Shown here: in pieces, positions 1 through 7,577 of the stretch
Position numbering within the stretch: the stretch's first letter is position 1
How the letters are laid out: the number at the start of each line of letters is the position of its first letter
Source: CAVTUU01 sp045804965
GTDB lineage: Bacteria > Chloroflexota > Chloroflexia > Thermomicrobiales > UBA6265
Reading direction: 5' to 3'
Assembly: GCA_045804965.1 (NCBI GenBank)
Contig: JBJMMD010000006.1
Span: 1 to 64,000 of the forward strand
DNA length: 64,000 nucleotides
Translations under genes and position numbers: made by a program
The notes under the pieces: generated by a model
Told to the model about the DNA's origin: nothing
Seen by the model: the letters and a program-made list of their open reading frames with translations, nothing else
Databases searched by the model: none

Positions 1-1
1 T

Positions 2-283
2 CCACCCGCGGCGGCCGGTGGTCTCACGATCGAGCTGCAGGACATTCTGTTCGCCCCGAGTAGCTTCAGCCTCCCGGCAAACACCGCGACGAAGGTGAGC
101 TTGAAGAACACCGGGGCGGCGCCGCACAACTTCTCGATCGACGACCTCAAGCTCAGCCAGGATGTGGCGCCGGGGCAGACGGTGGAGCTCACGATCACGG
201 CTCCCGCCGGCCAATACCAGTACTACTGCAACGTCGATGCCCACAAAGCCGCCGGTATGGTCGGGACTTTAACTGTGAAATAG
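2..283 (+). CDS. Cupredoxin (plastocyanin-like) domain protein, 5' end cut by window edge
   Basis: The reading frame is open from base 2 and ends at a TAG at 281-283; the internal GTG at 95 is not a convincing start, so the gene begins before the window. The visible 93 residues form a small blue-copper fold: beta-strand segments around LTIELQDILFAPSSFSL, then the first copper His in APHNFSIDD, and near the C-terminus the loop YYCNVDAHKAAGM, which carries the Cys, His and Met ligands of a type 1 copper site. Such domains carry electrons outside the membrane. The missing N-terminus probably holds a signal peptide or lipobox, but this cannot be seen. Fold confidence is high; the redox partner is unknown. 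Confidence 0.85.
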   Translation, partial: PPAAAGGLTIELQDILFAPSSFSLPANTATKVSLKNTGAAPHNFSIDDLKLSQDVAPGQTVELTITAPAGQYQYYCNVDAHKAAGMVGTLTVK

Positions 284-418
284 CGCCGCTCTTGCGGCGG
301 CATCGAATTTGAGATATCAGCGCTTCAGGTAGCTGGGAACGAATGATTCCGGCGGTCTGAGGCGCTCCCCTCTGCTCGCATCGAGCGCCTCAGTGCATGG
401 GCAACGAAGGAGTTCACG

Positions 419-1855
419 ATGAACACCGAACCCGCTCGGTCTGAATTAATGAGTCTTGACGAGCTCCGGCAAGCAATCGAAGGCATCGCCGCGATCCACG
501 GCAACGACCTTGAAATCCTCGATGAGACAGGTTTCCGCGGCGATCTGATCGACCGCTTGGTCTATACCGCGGTTTTCGGCGAGGGAGAAGTGCAGGCCGC
601 TGCCCGCTGGGTGATCAGGGTTGCCGCGCCAAAGCTCGGCGCGTTTCCAGCGTCTATTCATGAGCTTTACATGGCCGCTGGGCGCGGTGTTTACGCAAAC
701 GCGACCGCACCCGCGATCAATGTCCGCGGGATGACGTATGACATCGCGCAATCGATCTTCCTGGCGGCGAAAGCGAATGACGCCAAGATCGTGCTGTTCG
801 AGATCGCTCGCTCTGAAATGGGATACACGAATCAGCGGCCAGGTGAGTACGCATCGGCTGTGCTTGCGGCGGCAATTAAGAACGGTCACCAGGGTTCGGT
901 GTTTATCCAGGGCGACCATTTTCAGGCGAATGCGAAAAACTACGCAAAGGATCCTGACGCGGAAATCAAGTCAGTCCGTGATCTCGCGATCGAGGCGATA
1001 GGAGCAGGTTTCTACAACGTGGATATCGACTCATCGACCCTCGTCAATCTCGATTTGCCGACCATGGCCGACCAACAGCGCGCGAACTACGTGCATACCG
1101 CCGAGTTGACCGCGGTTATCCGCGCACACGAGCCAAGGGGAGTGACGGTTTCCGTCGGTGGCGAAATTGGCGAAGTCGGCGGCCGCAACAGCACTATCGA
1201 AGACCTGACGGCGTTTATGGACGGCTACTTGCCGGAATTAGGGCGACTGTCTGAACAAGCGGGGCGTGAACTGCCGGGGATCAGCAAGATCAGCGTCCAA
1301 ACCGGCACGAGCCACGGCGGCATCCCGCTGCCTGATGGGACGGTCGCCCAGGTCAAGGTTGATTTCGACACGCTCGCCGCGTTGTCGAAGGCGGCGCTCG
1401 AGACCTATCACCTTGGCGGGGCGGTTCAGCACGGAGCGTCGACGCTGCCCGAGGAGTATTTCGACCGGTTCGCCCAAGCAAATGCAATCGAGGTCCATCT
1501 CGCGACCGCATTCCAAAATCAGCTCTTCGACAGCTCGCATTTTCCGGGCGAGTTGCGAACGCGGATCTATGAGCATCTGGCCGTAAACCACGCCGACGAG
1601 CGCAAGCCGGACCAAACGGATACGCAGTTCTATTACACGACTCGGAAGCGCGCGTTTGGCCCGTTCAAGCGCGAGATGTGGGATTTGCCGGAGGCGACGC
1701 GAGAATTGCTTATGGCCGAACTGCAGGAAACGTACAGTCTCGTCATGCGCCGTCTTGGCGTCAGCGGTTCCGCGGCACTCGTCGACGAGCACGTCAAACC
1801 GGTCGCCGTCGACGTTCAAGCGCCCGGAGTCTTGCAATCGCTCGCGGTGGCGTAG
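419..1855 (+). CDS. Class II (zinc) fructose-bisphosphate aldolase family, long form
   Basis: Predicted to cleave or condense a ketose bisphosphate in glycolysis or gluconeogenesis. Class II hallmarks are present in order: FIQGDHFQ (Zn-binding His), NVDIDSSTLVNLD, GGEIGEVGG (Zn-binding Glu and neighbours), QTGTSHGG (His-Gly-Gly) and VQHGAS (His). At 478 residues it is longer than the usual 280-360. The extra length is about 90 residues before the barrel and a C-terminal extension with the segment TQFYYTTRKRAFGPFKREMW. The start is well supported by AAGGAG 8-12 bases upstream. It is transcribed alone, between the cupredoxin and an opposing methyltransferase. The substrate (fructose or tagatose bisphosphate, or another ketose) cannot be fixed from sequence. 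Confidence 0.85.
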   Translation: MNTEPARSELMSLDELRQAIEGIAAIHGNDLEILDETGFRGDLIDRLVYTAVFGEGEVQAAARWVIRVAAPKLGAFPASIHELYMAAGRGVYANATAPAINVRGMTYDIAQSIFLAAKANDAKIVLFEIARSEMGYTNQRPGEYASAVLAAAIKNGHQGSVFIQGDHFQANAKNYAKDPDAEIKSVRDLAIEAIGAGFYNVDIDSSTLVNLDLPTMADQQRANYVHTAELTAVIRAHEPRGVTVSVGGEIGEVGGRNSTIEDLTAFMDGYLPELGRLSEQAGRELPGISKISVQTGTSHGGIPLPDGTVAQVKVDFDTLAALSKAALETYHLGGAVQHGASTLPEEYFDRFAQANAIEVHLATAFQNQLFDSSHFPGELRTRIYEHLAVNHADERKPDQTDTQFYYTTRKRAFGPFKREMWDLPEATRELLMAELQETYSLVMRRLGVSGSAALVDEHVKPVAVDVQAPGVLQSLAVA

Positions 1856-1931
1856 ACATCGAGGAGCGACCTCAGTTGTCGCGCTGGTCGCCGTCGCTTA
1901 TGGGCGCACTTTTCCCGACAAAGCCACATCT

Positions 1932-2606
1932 CTACTTTGTAGCGATGATCGTTTGGGAGAAGCCGAGACCGGGAACAGAAAGGGCGTTGTCTTTTTTTCT
2001 GGCGCGATCGATGAGGGCGGCCAATTTCTGGTACCGCTTCTCCGATGGAATGAGCCAGCGACAACCGATCATAGCCACGAATTGTCCGAGCTCCGGGAGA
2101 CCAGTGCCGGTGGTCCATGCATCCCCGATTTGTAGGCCGGTCGATTCGATTACGTCCGCGATTTCTTGCTCTCGGTAGTGCCGTCGCCAGCCGAGCTCGT
2201 CGGTCTCGGACGGACGTTCGCCTCGGCGCGTGCCGTCGCTGAAGTAACGAAAGAGGTTGAAGGCGTCGAGGCCGGCAGTCAGTGATTGATTTGGCACGCG
2301 GAGGACAAGTTTGCCGCCCGGCGCGAGCACGCGCGCGATCTCATGAAATGTTGCCTCATCGTCTCGGACATAAGCGAGGACGTCGAGACAGGAAATCGAC
2401 GCAAACAGGCCGTCGGGAAATGGCAACGCGACCGGATCAGCCCACACGCGGTGGCGACAGAATTGGCAAAGAAGCGGTCTGGTTTTGAGCGACGTTCCAT
2501 GGCGGTTCATGATCCGGCGCGCAAACGGGAGATTGTCGCCGTTCGTGGGTCGCGTGATGTTCAATTGCACTAATGCCGCTCGCTCTGCCTGACCGCGATT
2601 CGCCAA
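1932..2606 (-). CDS. Class I SAM-dependent methyltransferase, N-terminally incomplete
   Basis: The middle of the protein has the post-I motifs of the methyltransferase type 11 family: ADPVALPFPDGLF, then SCLDVLAYVRDDEATFHEI, then RVLAPGGKLVLRVPNQS. A C-terminal region rich in Trp and Arg follows. The N-terminal 50 residues do not contain the expected SAM-binding D/E-x-G-x-G-x-G motif and read unlike the family; they include CQFCRH. The gene may have lost its first third, or the frame may have shifted near 2430-2500, so activity is doubtful. It runs opposite to the genes on both sides and is divergent from the unknown gene at 2722. The substrate is not predictable. Confidence 0.65.
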   Translation of the reverse strand: MANRGQAERAALVQLNITRPTNGDNLPFARRIMNRHGTSLKTRPLLCQFCRHRVWADPVALPFPDGLFASISCLDVLAYVRDDEATFHEIARVLAPGGKLVLRVPNQSLTAGLDAFNLFRYFSDGTRRGERPSETDELGWRRHYREQEIADVIESTGLQIGDAWTTGTGLPELGQFVAMIGCRWLIPSEKRYQKLAALIDRARKKDNALSVPGLGFSQTIIATK

Positions 2607-2675
2607 CTCAATCTACCAAGGATAAGCCGGCCGTGACTGTAGCGGCGAACTCGTCGTGGTTGCTTGGCTCGTTCG

Positions 2676-2681
2676 TATAAT
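2676..2681 (+). promoter_or_regulatory. Probable -10 box for the gene at 2722
   Basis: A perfect TATAAT lies 40 bases before the ATG at 2722. No good -35 hexamer stands at the expected 16-18 base spacing, so this is a partial promoter call. Confidence 0.4.
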
Positions 2682-2721
2682 GCTCGTCTCTTGCTGCGCG
2701 ATCAACGAACACTGAGGCGTC

Positions 2722-3447
2722 ATGGAAGACTGCTCGCTACACCCGCTCGATCTCACTCTCGTCCAACGCTATGTCGCCGCGCTCAAGGACAGCCACGCTG
2801 TCTGGGATGGTTCGCCGTGGGCGGCGGATATCGTCGAGCAAGCCCGAGTCGGATATGCGAATGCACGGGTAGGCGACGAGAACGGTGCGATTGCGATTGG
2901 TTTCGGTCTGAGCAGGCTCCTCTCCGAGGTTCATCCGAGCTTCTATGAAAGCGGACTCAGTCTCACGACTTGGGAGGCGAGAATCGACCGCGGAATCGGA
3001 ATGTTGATCAGGCCACCTTCGCGGTTCTTCATCGAGGCCGGACTCGATCAAACGCCGGCTCGGACTATTCCAATTCGGCTCGATCTCAGCCGCGGAATGA
3101 TGGCCGGCGCATATGTGCCTGCGACGTTGATCGACAAGCTTTACGAACACCTCGACGGAAAATTCGAACGAATCGTGAAACGGATGATTGCAGCCGAACT
3201 AGACGCTGCAGCGGCGATGACCCAGATGTGGGAAGCGGTGAAGTACGCTCGGGCGAAGAAGTTCGGTCTGTATGAGGCGATCGACGCCGTTTCACCTTAC
3301 GCACTCGATGCGATGCCACCCTCTGACCGCGTGGTCGTGTTTGACAAGAAGCGCATCGACCCTGACTTGAAAAAGCGACTCGAGGTCGCAGCGAAGCCGG
3401 CAAAGCAACCGAGCCGGCTAGGGCGCCTCATGCGGCCGCGCGGTTAG
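2722..3447 (+). CDS. Conserved hypothetical protein, 241 aa
   Basis: I do not recognise a family. It is a soluble, mostly helical-looking protein with no signal peptide or membrane segment. Notable stretches are the central RIDRGIGMLIRPPSRFFIEAGLD, an amphipathic segment GKFERIVKRMIAAELDAAAAM, and a basic, proline-containing C-terminal tail (LEVAAKPAKQPSRLGRLMRPRG) that looks disordered. It is followed 20 bases later by a DUF2203 gene on the same strand, so the two are probably co-transcribed from the TATAAT at 2676. Codon usage matches the neighbours, which supports a real gene. Confidence 0.7.
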   Translation: MEDCSLHPLDLTLVQRYVAALKDSHAVWDGSPWAADIVEQARVGYANARVGDENGAIAIGFGLSRLLSEVHPSFYESGLSLTTWEARIDRGIGMLIRPPSRFFIEAGLDQTPARTIPIRLDLSRGMMAGAYVPATLIDKLYEHLDGKFERIVKRMIAAELDAAAAMTQMWEAVKYARAKKFGLYEAIDAVSPYALDAMPPSDRVVVFDKKRIDPDLKKRLEVAAKPAKQPSRLGRLMRPRG

Positions 3448-3467
3448 ACCGTGGCCGTGGAGCAGCG

Positions 3468-3899
3468 TTGATGGACGATGGACCGGAGAATATGGAAACG
3501 CAAGGCTATGTTCGACTCTTCACGCTTGAAGAGGCCAACGAGTTGCTGCCGACGATAACCCCGGCTCTGCTCGAACTCAAGCGCGAAAAGGAGCAATTCG
3601 ACCAGCTCCAGCGGACACTTGCCACCATGACGCCGGCGATGCGCAGTAACGGTCACGGCGCGATTGCCGTCGAGTACGAAGCTCAGATTCACGCGCTGGT
3701 CACGCGCATCTCCGCCGGCATTCGTGAGATCGCCGCACTGGGCGTCGAAGTAAAAGACCTCAATCAAGGCTTGATCGATTTCCCGCACTGGCGTGAAGAT
3801 CATGTAGTTTACCTCTGCTGGCGCCTAGGCGAAGGCAACATCGGCTACTGGCACGACATCGAAGCAGGTTTTGCCGGCCGCCGAGAGCTCGAACCGTAA
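3468..3899 (+). CDS. DUF2203 domain protein
   Basis: A small cytoplasmic protein of 143 residues, or 135 if it starts at the second ATG at 3492. It opens with the family signature RLFTLEEANELLPTITP, continues as a long charged helix (LELKREKEQFDQLQRTLA, likely coiled coil), and ends with the conserved block GVEVKDLNQGLIDFPHW followed by VYLCWRLGEGNIGYWHDIE. That layout and length are typical of DUF2203, whose function is unknown. It lies directly behind the unknown 241-aa gene. Confidence 0.85.
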   Translation: MMDDGPENMETQGYVRLFTLEEANELLPTITPALLELKREKEQFDQLQRTLATMTPAMRSNGHGAIAVEYEAQIHALVTRISAGIREIAALGVEVKDLNQGLIDFPHWREDHVVYLCWRLGEGNIGYWHDIEAGFAGRRELEP

Positions 3900-4068
3900 T
3901 CCCAGCCATCTGCCGCGTCGACCACCTCTGATCGCTCTTCACGTCACTCATCAACGGTTTTCAGGCGGAGGCCCAATGCTGCTCTGCGCGCGCTGCTCTG
4001 CCGTTCAACCTGATGGGGGATGGTCGGCGAGACTGTCAAACGAGAAGATCGATGCCAACAACTCTGTC

Positions 4069-5721
4069 ATGTCATGGCCGGTAAGGAAGATTGGCGTGCG
4101 TCCCGCATCGCGCCTCGGGAACAAAGCCAGGCGGCTTCATGGGTTGAAGTCCCTGTTAGTTTGCATCGTGTTCACCGCGAACCTCCTTGGTATCGCCCAC
4201 CCAGTAAACGCAACGGCGCTGGCGAGCAGCAGCCTGTATTTGCGCGATGTCCTGCCCGAGTTGCGCGCGTCGGTCGGCGCCAATGCCGCGACTACGGACC
4301 AATATCGCGTCGAGATGACATTTGACCCGGCGACTGGCAGCTTTGAGGGCCACGAGCAAGTCAAAGCGTTCAATCCTGCCGCCAAAGCGCTCGATGGACT
4401 CACCTTCTTGTTGCCGGCGAACGCGTCTAGTGCAAGTTATGCCTCGGCCACGCGCATCGAGAGCGCAACCGTCGACGACGTACCGGTCGAGCACATAGAC
4501 GACAAGATATCGATGCTGGGCGCCGCCTTTGATCTCTCGGTGGACGGGGGACTGGCGACAGGCGCAAGCGTCGATGTGGATATCCACTTCTCCACCCGAA
4601 TCAGACCGCTCTCGGACATGTATTCTGAGGCCGGCCAGGATTGGACGACGCAAGAGTGGGCAGTCGACGACTGGTTCCCTGTGGTCGCGAATTACGATGC
4701 GGAACAGGGGTGGCTCACTCGTGACATTTCGGCGAGTTTCCAGGTCGGCGGGAAGTTCGATTATTACGACGTGACAATCACCACGCCCAAAGCATATGAG
4801 CTCATTTCCAGCGGCAGCGAGATCAGTGCGAAGGAGAAAGAAGGCGATGTCGCGCACCGTATTATCGCCGGCCCTGCCCGGGGATTCGCGCTCGCGCTCG
4901 ATACCGACTTTCGGACCGTTTCAACCACGGTGGGTGATACCCGGCTCAACATTGCGATTGATACCTACTTTTCAGGTGTCGAAGATGCCGCGCTCGAAAT
5001 GGCCCAATCAGCCCTTGCCGATTATTCCGGCCGGTATGGCGTCTATCCCTTTCGCGAACTCGATATCTTGATCGCGCCGTGGGTACCGGCGGCTGGGATC
5101 GCGTTTTCCGGCTTCGTGTGGATCAGTCAACCATACAAAACCGACCACTACGAGTTCGCGGTCGACGAAAATGACCTAGAACTTATCGATTTCGATGTCA
5201 CGATTAGTCATGAGATCGGCCACCAATGGTGGGGAGTCTCCGTTTCTTCAAATATGATGCGGCACGATTTCCTCGTCGAAGGTCTGACCGAGTGCATGGC
5301 GATCATCCACATTGCTCGCGCGTATGGTGCGACCGCCGCCAACAAGTATGTCCGCGATAATTCAGTAGGGCTCTACTTCGACTTTCTGAGCGACTATGAT
5401 GATGAGGCCGTAGATCAAACCGCAATTGACTCACCCTCCGGCGCCTCTCCGGCCATTTTGTATGGTAAGGCGCCTATCGCGTTACTTGCTGTCCGTGACG
5501 AAATCGGCCCGCCCGCGTTCGAGTCGGCGATAGCGAGCTACACTATTGACCATGCGTTCGGGCTGACCGGTCCAGCGGACCTACAAAACGCGTTTGAAGC
5601 CGCGTCCGGCGAAGATCTCGACGATTTTTGGAATGAATGGATTGAGTCCGACGATATTTCGCGCGGCGATGTGAACGATCTGCTCAGCGATACAATTTTC
5701 AAGCGCGACGAGGTCGTTTAG
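4069..5721 (+). CDS. Secreted M1-family (gluzincin) metallopeptidase
   Basis: Zinc aminopeptidase-type protein. The active site is complete: HEIGHQWWG at residues 381-389 supplies two zinc His and the catalytic Glu, and the third ligand Glu follows exactly 18 residues later in FLVEGLTE, the M1 spacing. The reading frame is open from 3871, but that overlaps the DUF2203 gene. I prefer the ATG at 4069 because it puts a basic stretch and the hydrophobic segment SLLVCIVFTANLLGIAHPVNA at the N-terminus as a signal peptide with an A-x-A-like cleavage site. The length of about 550 aa is short for M1 and fits the compact bacterial type with an N-terminal beta domain. It probably trims peptides outside the membrane. 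No clear ribosome site marks the start. Confidence 0.8.
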   Translation: MSWPVRKIGVRPASRLGNKARRLHGLKSLLVCIVFTANLLGIAHPVNATALASSSLYLRDVLPELRASVGANAATTDQYRVEMTFDPATGSFEGHEQVKAFNPAAKALDGLTFLLPANASSASYASATRIESATVDDVPVEHIDDKISMLGAAFDLSVDGGLATGASVDVDIHFSTRIRPLSDMYSEAGQDWTTQEWAVDDWFPVVANYDAEQGWLTRDISASFQVGGKFDYYDVTITTPKAYELISSGSEISAKEKEGDVAHRIIAGPARGFALALDTDFRTVSTTVGDTRLNIAIDTYFSGVEDAALEMAQSALADYSGRYGVYPFRELDILIAPWVPAAGIAFSGFVWISQPYKTDHYEFAVDENDLELIDFDVTISHEIGHQWWGVSVSSNMMRHDFLVEGLTECMAIIHIARAYGATAANKYVRDNSVGLYFDFLSDYDDEAVDQTAIDSPSGASPAILYGKAPIALLAVRDEIGPPAFESAIASYTIDHAFGLTGPADLQNAFEAASGEDLDDFWNEWIESDDISRGDVNDLLSDTIFKRDEVV

Positions 5722-5767
5722 CCCGGGCGAACGTGCCCCGCACCCCTCTACTCTTCTCCGCTCAACC

Positions 5768-5797
5768 TTGACAGCAACTGTGCAACTTTGCTATCGT
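5768..5797 (+). promoter_or_regulatory. Putative promoter of the hrcA operon
   Basis: TTGACA (5768-5773) is followed after 17-18 bases by CTATCG/TATCGT (5791-5797). The -35 is perfect and the -10 weak. It sits just upstream of CIRCE, so bound HrcA would block it or cover the start of transcription. Confidence 0.55.
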
Positions 5798-5804
5798 TGC
5801 GGTG

Positions 5805-5831
5805 TTAGCACTCGCCATGATAGAGTGCTAA
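5805..5831 (+). promoter_or_regulatory. CIRCE element (HrcA operator)
   Basis: A perfect match to the consensus: TTAGCACTC (5805-5813), nine-base spacer, GAGTGCTAA (5823-5831). It stands six bases before the first ATG of hrcA and downstream of a TTGACA box. HrcA binding here would repress hrcA-grpE-dnaK and release it on heat shock. Confidence 0.97.
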
Positions 5832-5837
5832 ACACGG

Positions 5838-6926
5838 ATGGAGAACAGCGAAATGGTGGACCGTGCAGATGCGATTGATGTCCCCGGCGCCAGCCCAGGA
5901 CAAGAACTCACGACCCGCCAGCGCGCCATTCTCAAGTTGATCGTTCAGGATTACGTCTCGAGTGGACGTCCGGTGGGCTCGAAAGTGCTGGCCGAACGCT
6001 ACGCTGTTGGCGTGTCGTCTGCGACGATTCGCAATGAAATGGCGGAGCTCGAGCAGTCGGGTCATGTCGGACACTTGCACACGTCGGGCGGACGCGTGCC
6101 GACGGTGGAAGGCTACCGGTTCTACGTTCGCAATCTGATGGATAACATCGAGTTGCCGCCTGGTGAGCAAATCATGATTCGCCACCAATTTCGGCAAGCC
6201 GAACGGCAGCTTGAAGGGTGGGTCGAACTCGCTGCCAGTGTTCTAGCGGAGACGTCAGGCAATGTCTCGGTCGTGACCGCTCCGCGTACATCTGCGCCGC
6301 GCCTGCGGCACTACGAATTAATCTCGATCCAGCCCACGCTGGCGTTGCTTGTGCTGGTCACGGGCGAGAGTCTCGTCCGCCAAGTCATGGTCCAGTTGCC
6401 GCAAGCCTGCGAACAAGATGAATTGAGCCGGTTGGCCGATGCGACGGTTCCTGAGCTGCGTGGCTTGACCGCAAAGGAGTTGGCGACCCGAGTCGATAGC
6501 GCCGATGGCGTGGCCAAGATCGTGCTTGAACACCTTGCGATGGCGCTGAGAGGGCTGGACGCGGCGGAGCAGGCGGAGGTTCGGCATTCAGGTTTCGAAA
6601 AGATCGTCGGACAACCGGACTTTGCCGAAGCCGATCTACAAAGCGTATTGTCGATATTGCGAGGCGGCGCATTTCTCAGCGCAGTATTGCCGCGCATCGT
6701 GACCCGTCAGCAAGTGCAGGTGTTTATTGGCGACGAAGGCTTGCCGGATGAGCTCCGCCGATGTGGCGTGGTTGTTGCAACCTATGGTATCGACGGCTCC
6801 GTGACCGGGCTCCTCGGCGTACTCGGCCCAACTCGCATGTCATACTGGCGCACGATTTCGAGTGTTCGCTATATCGCTTGCTTGATGAGCGATCTTATGT
6901 CAGACCTCTATTCGGCATCTGCTTAA
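5838..6926 (+). CDS. hrcA: Heat-inducible transcription repressor HrcA
   Basis: Represses the heat-shock operon by binding CIRCE, which is present immediately upstream, so the gene is autoregulated. The N-terminal winged helix is typical: TTRQRAILKLIVQDYVSSGRPVGS, then YAVGVSSATIRNEMAELEQ and GHTSGGRVPT-like residues. The GAF-like and dimerisation regions fill the rest; at 362 aa the length is normal. Two starts compete. ATG 5838 is only six bases from CIRCE and has no ribosome site, while ATG 5853 has GGAGA nine bases upstream and is probably the real one. grpE follows after 38 bases and then dnaK. Confidence 0.97.
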   Translation: MENSEMVDRADAIDVPGASPGQELTTRQRAILKLIVQDYVSSGRPVGSKVLAERYAVGVSSATIRNEMAELEQSGHVGHLHTSGGRVPTVEGYRFYVRNLMDNIELPPGEQIMIRHQFRQAERQLEGWVELAASVLAETSGNVSVVTAPRTSAPRLRHYELISIQPTLALLVLVTGESLVRQVMVQLPQACEQDELSRLADATVPELRGLTAKELATRVDSADGVAKIVLEHLAMALRGLDAAEQAEVRHSGFEKIVGQPDFAEADLQSVLSILRGGAFLSAVLPRIVTRQQVQVFIGDEGLPDELRRCGVVVATYGIDGSVTGLLGVLGPTRMSYWRTISSVRYIACLMSDLMSDLYSASA

Positions 6927-6964
6927 AGTGTCTTGCACGTTGCCTAGGGGTGGAGTAGGAACAA

Positions 6965-7537
6965 GTGACGGATCAACAAAAGACGGAACTCGAAGATGTT
7001 CAAACGAAAGCGGCGAATGGTAAGCAGGGCGAAGGTGGCGAGAATGGTGCGGCTCAGGCTCCTGAGCTGAACCTGGATTCGCTCGTCAAGGAGCGAGACG
7101 AGCTCCTCGATCAACTGAAGCGTAGCGTCGCCGAGTTCGCGAACTTCCGCCGGCGTATCGACTTGGAGCGCGCTCAAATTCGGGAGCTTGCCAGCAGGGA
7201 CCTTCTCAAGCAAATTCTGCCGGTCGTTGACGATTTGCATCGAGCGCTGGCGTCGGTCCCTGAAGACGAAGCTGAGCAACCTTGGGTCCAGGGCGTGCGC
7301 CATATCGAGCGTAAACTCACTGCTCTCTTAGAGCGAAGTGGTGTGTCGCCGATTGACGCGGTCGGTCAGCCATTTGATCCCGCGGTGCACGAAGCCGTCG
7401 CCACCGAACCCGGAAGCTCACAGAGCATCGTGGTCGAGGTTTATCAAACCGGTTACAAACTCGGACAGAACTTGCTTCGCCCGGCAATGGTGAAGGTCGG
7501 AGATCGGCCTGAAGAAACCGAAAAACCCGTCGCCTAA
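6965..7537 (+). CDS. grpE: Nucleotide exchange factor GrpE
   Basis: DnaK co-chaperone that releases ADP. The GTG start is preceded by GGGGTGGAGTAGG. After an acidic, disordered N-terminus comes the long coiled-coil helix (VKERDELLDQLKRSVAEFANFRRR), then the linker LLKQILPVVDDLHRAL and the C-terminal beta-wing VSPIDAVGQPFDPAVHEAV and VYQTGYKLGQNLLRPAMVKV, all standard family signatures. It sits between hrcA and dnaK in the CIRCE operon. Confidence 0.97.
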   Translation: MTDQQKTELEDVQTKAANGKQGEGGENGAAQAPELNLDSLVKERDELLDQLKRSVAEFANFRRRIDLERAQIRELASRDLLKQILPVVDDLHRALASVPEDEAEQPWVQGVRHIERKLTALLERSGVSPIDAVGQPFDPAVHEAVATEPGSSQSIVVEVYQTGYKLGQNLLRPAMVKVGDRPEETEKPVA

Positions 7538-7577
7538 GCGAGCATTGGTATAAGTTACTTCGCTCAAGGAGAGCATC

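Noticed and set aside
3871..4068. N-terminal extension of the M1 peptidase
   Set aside because: Overlaps the DUF2203 gene and would bury the signal peptide inside the protein.
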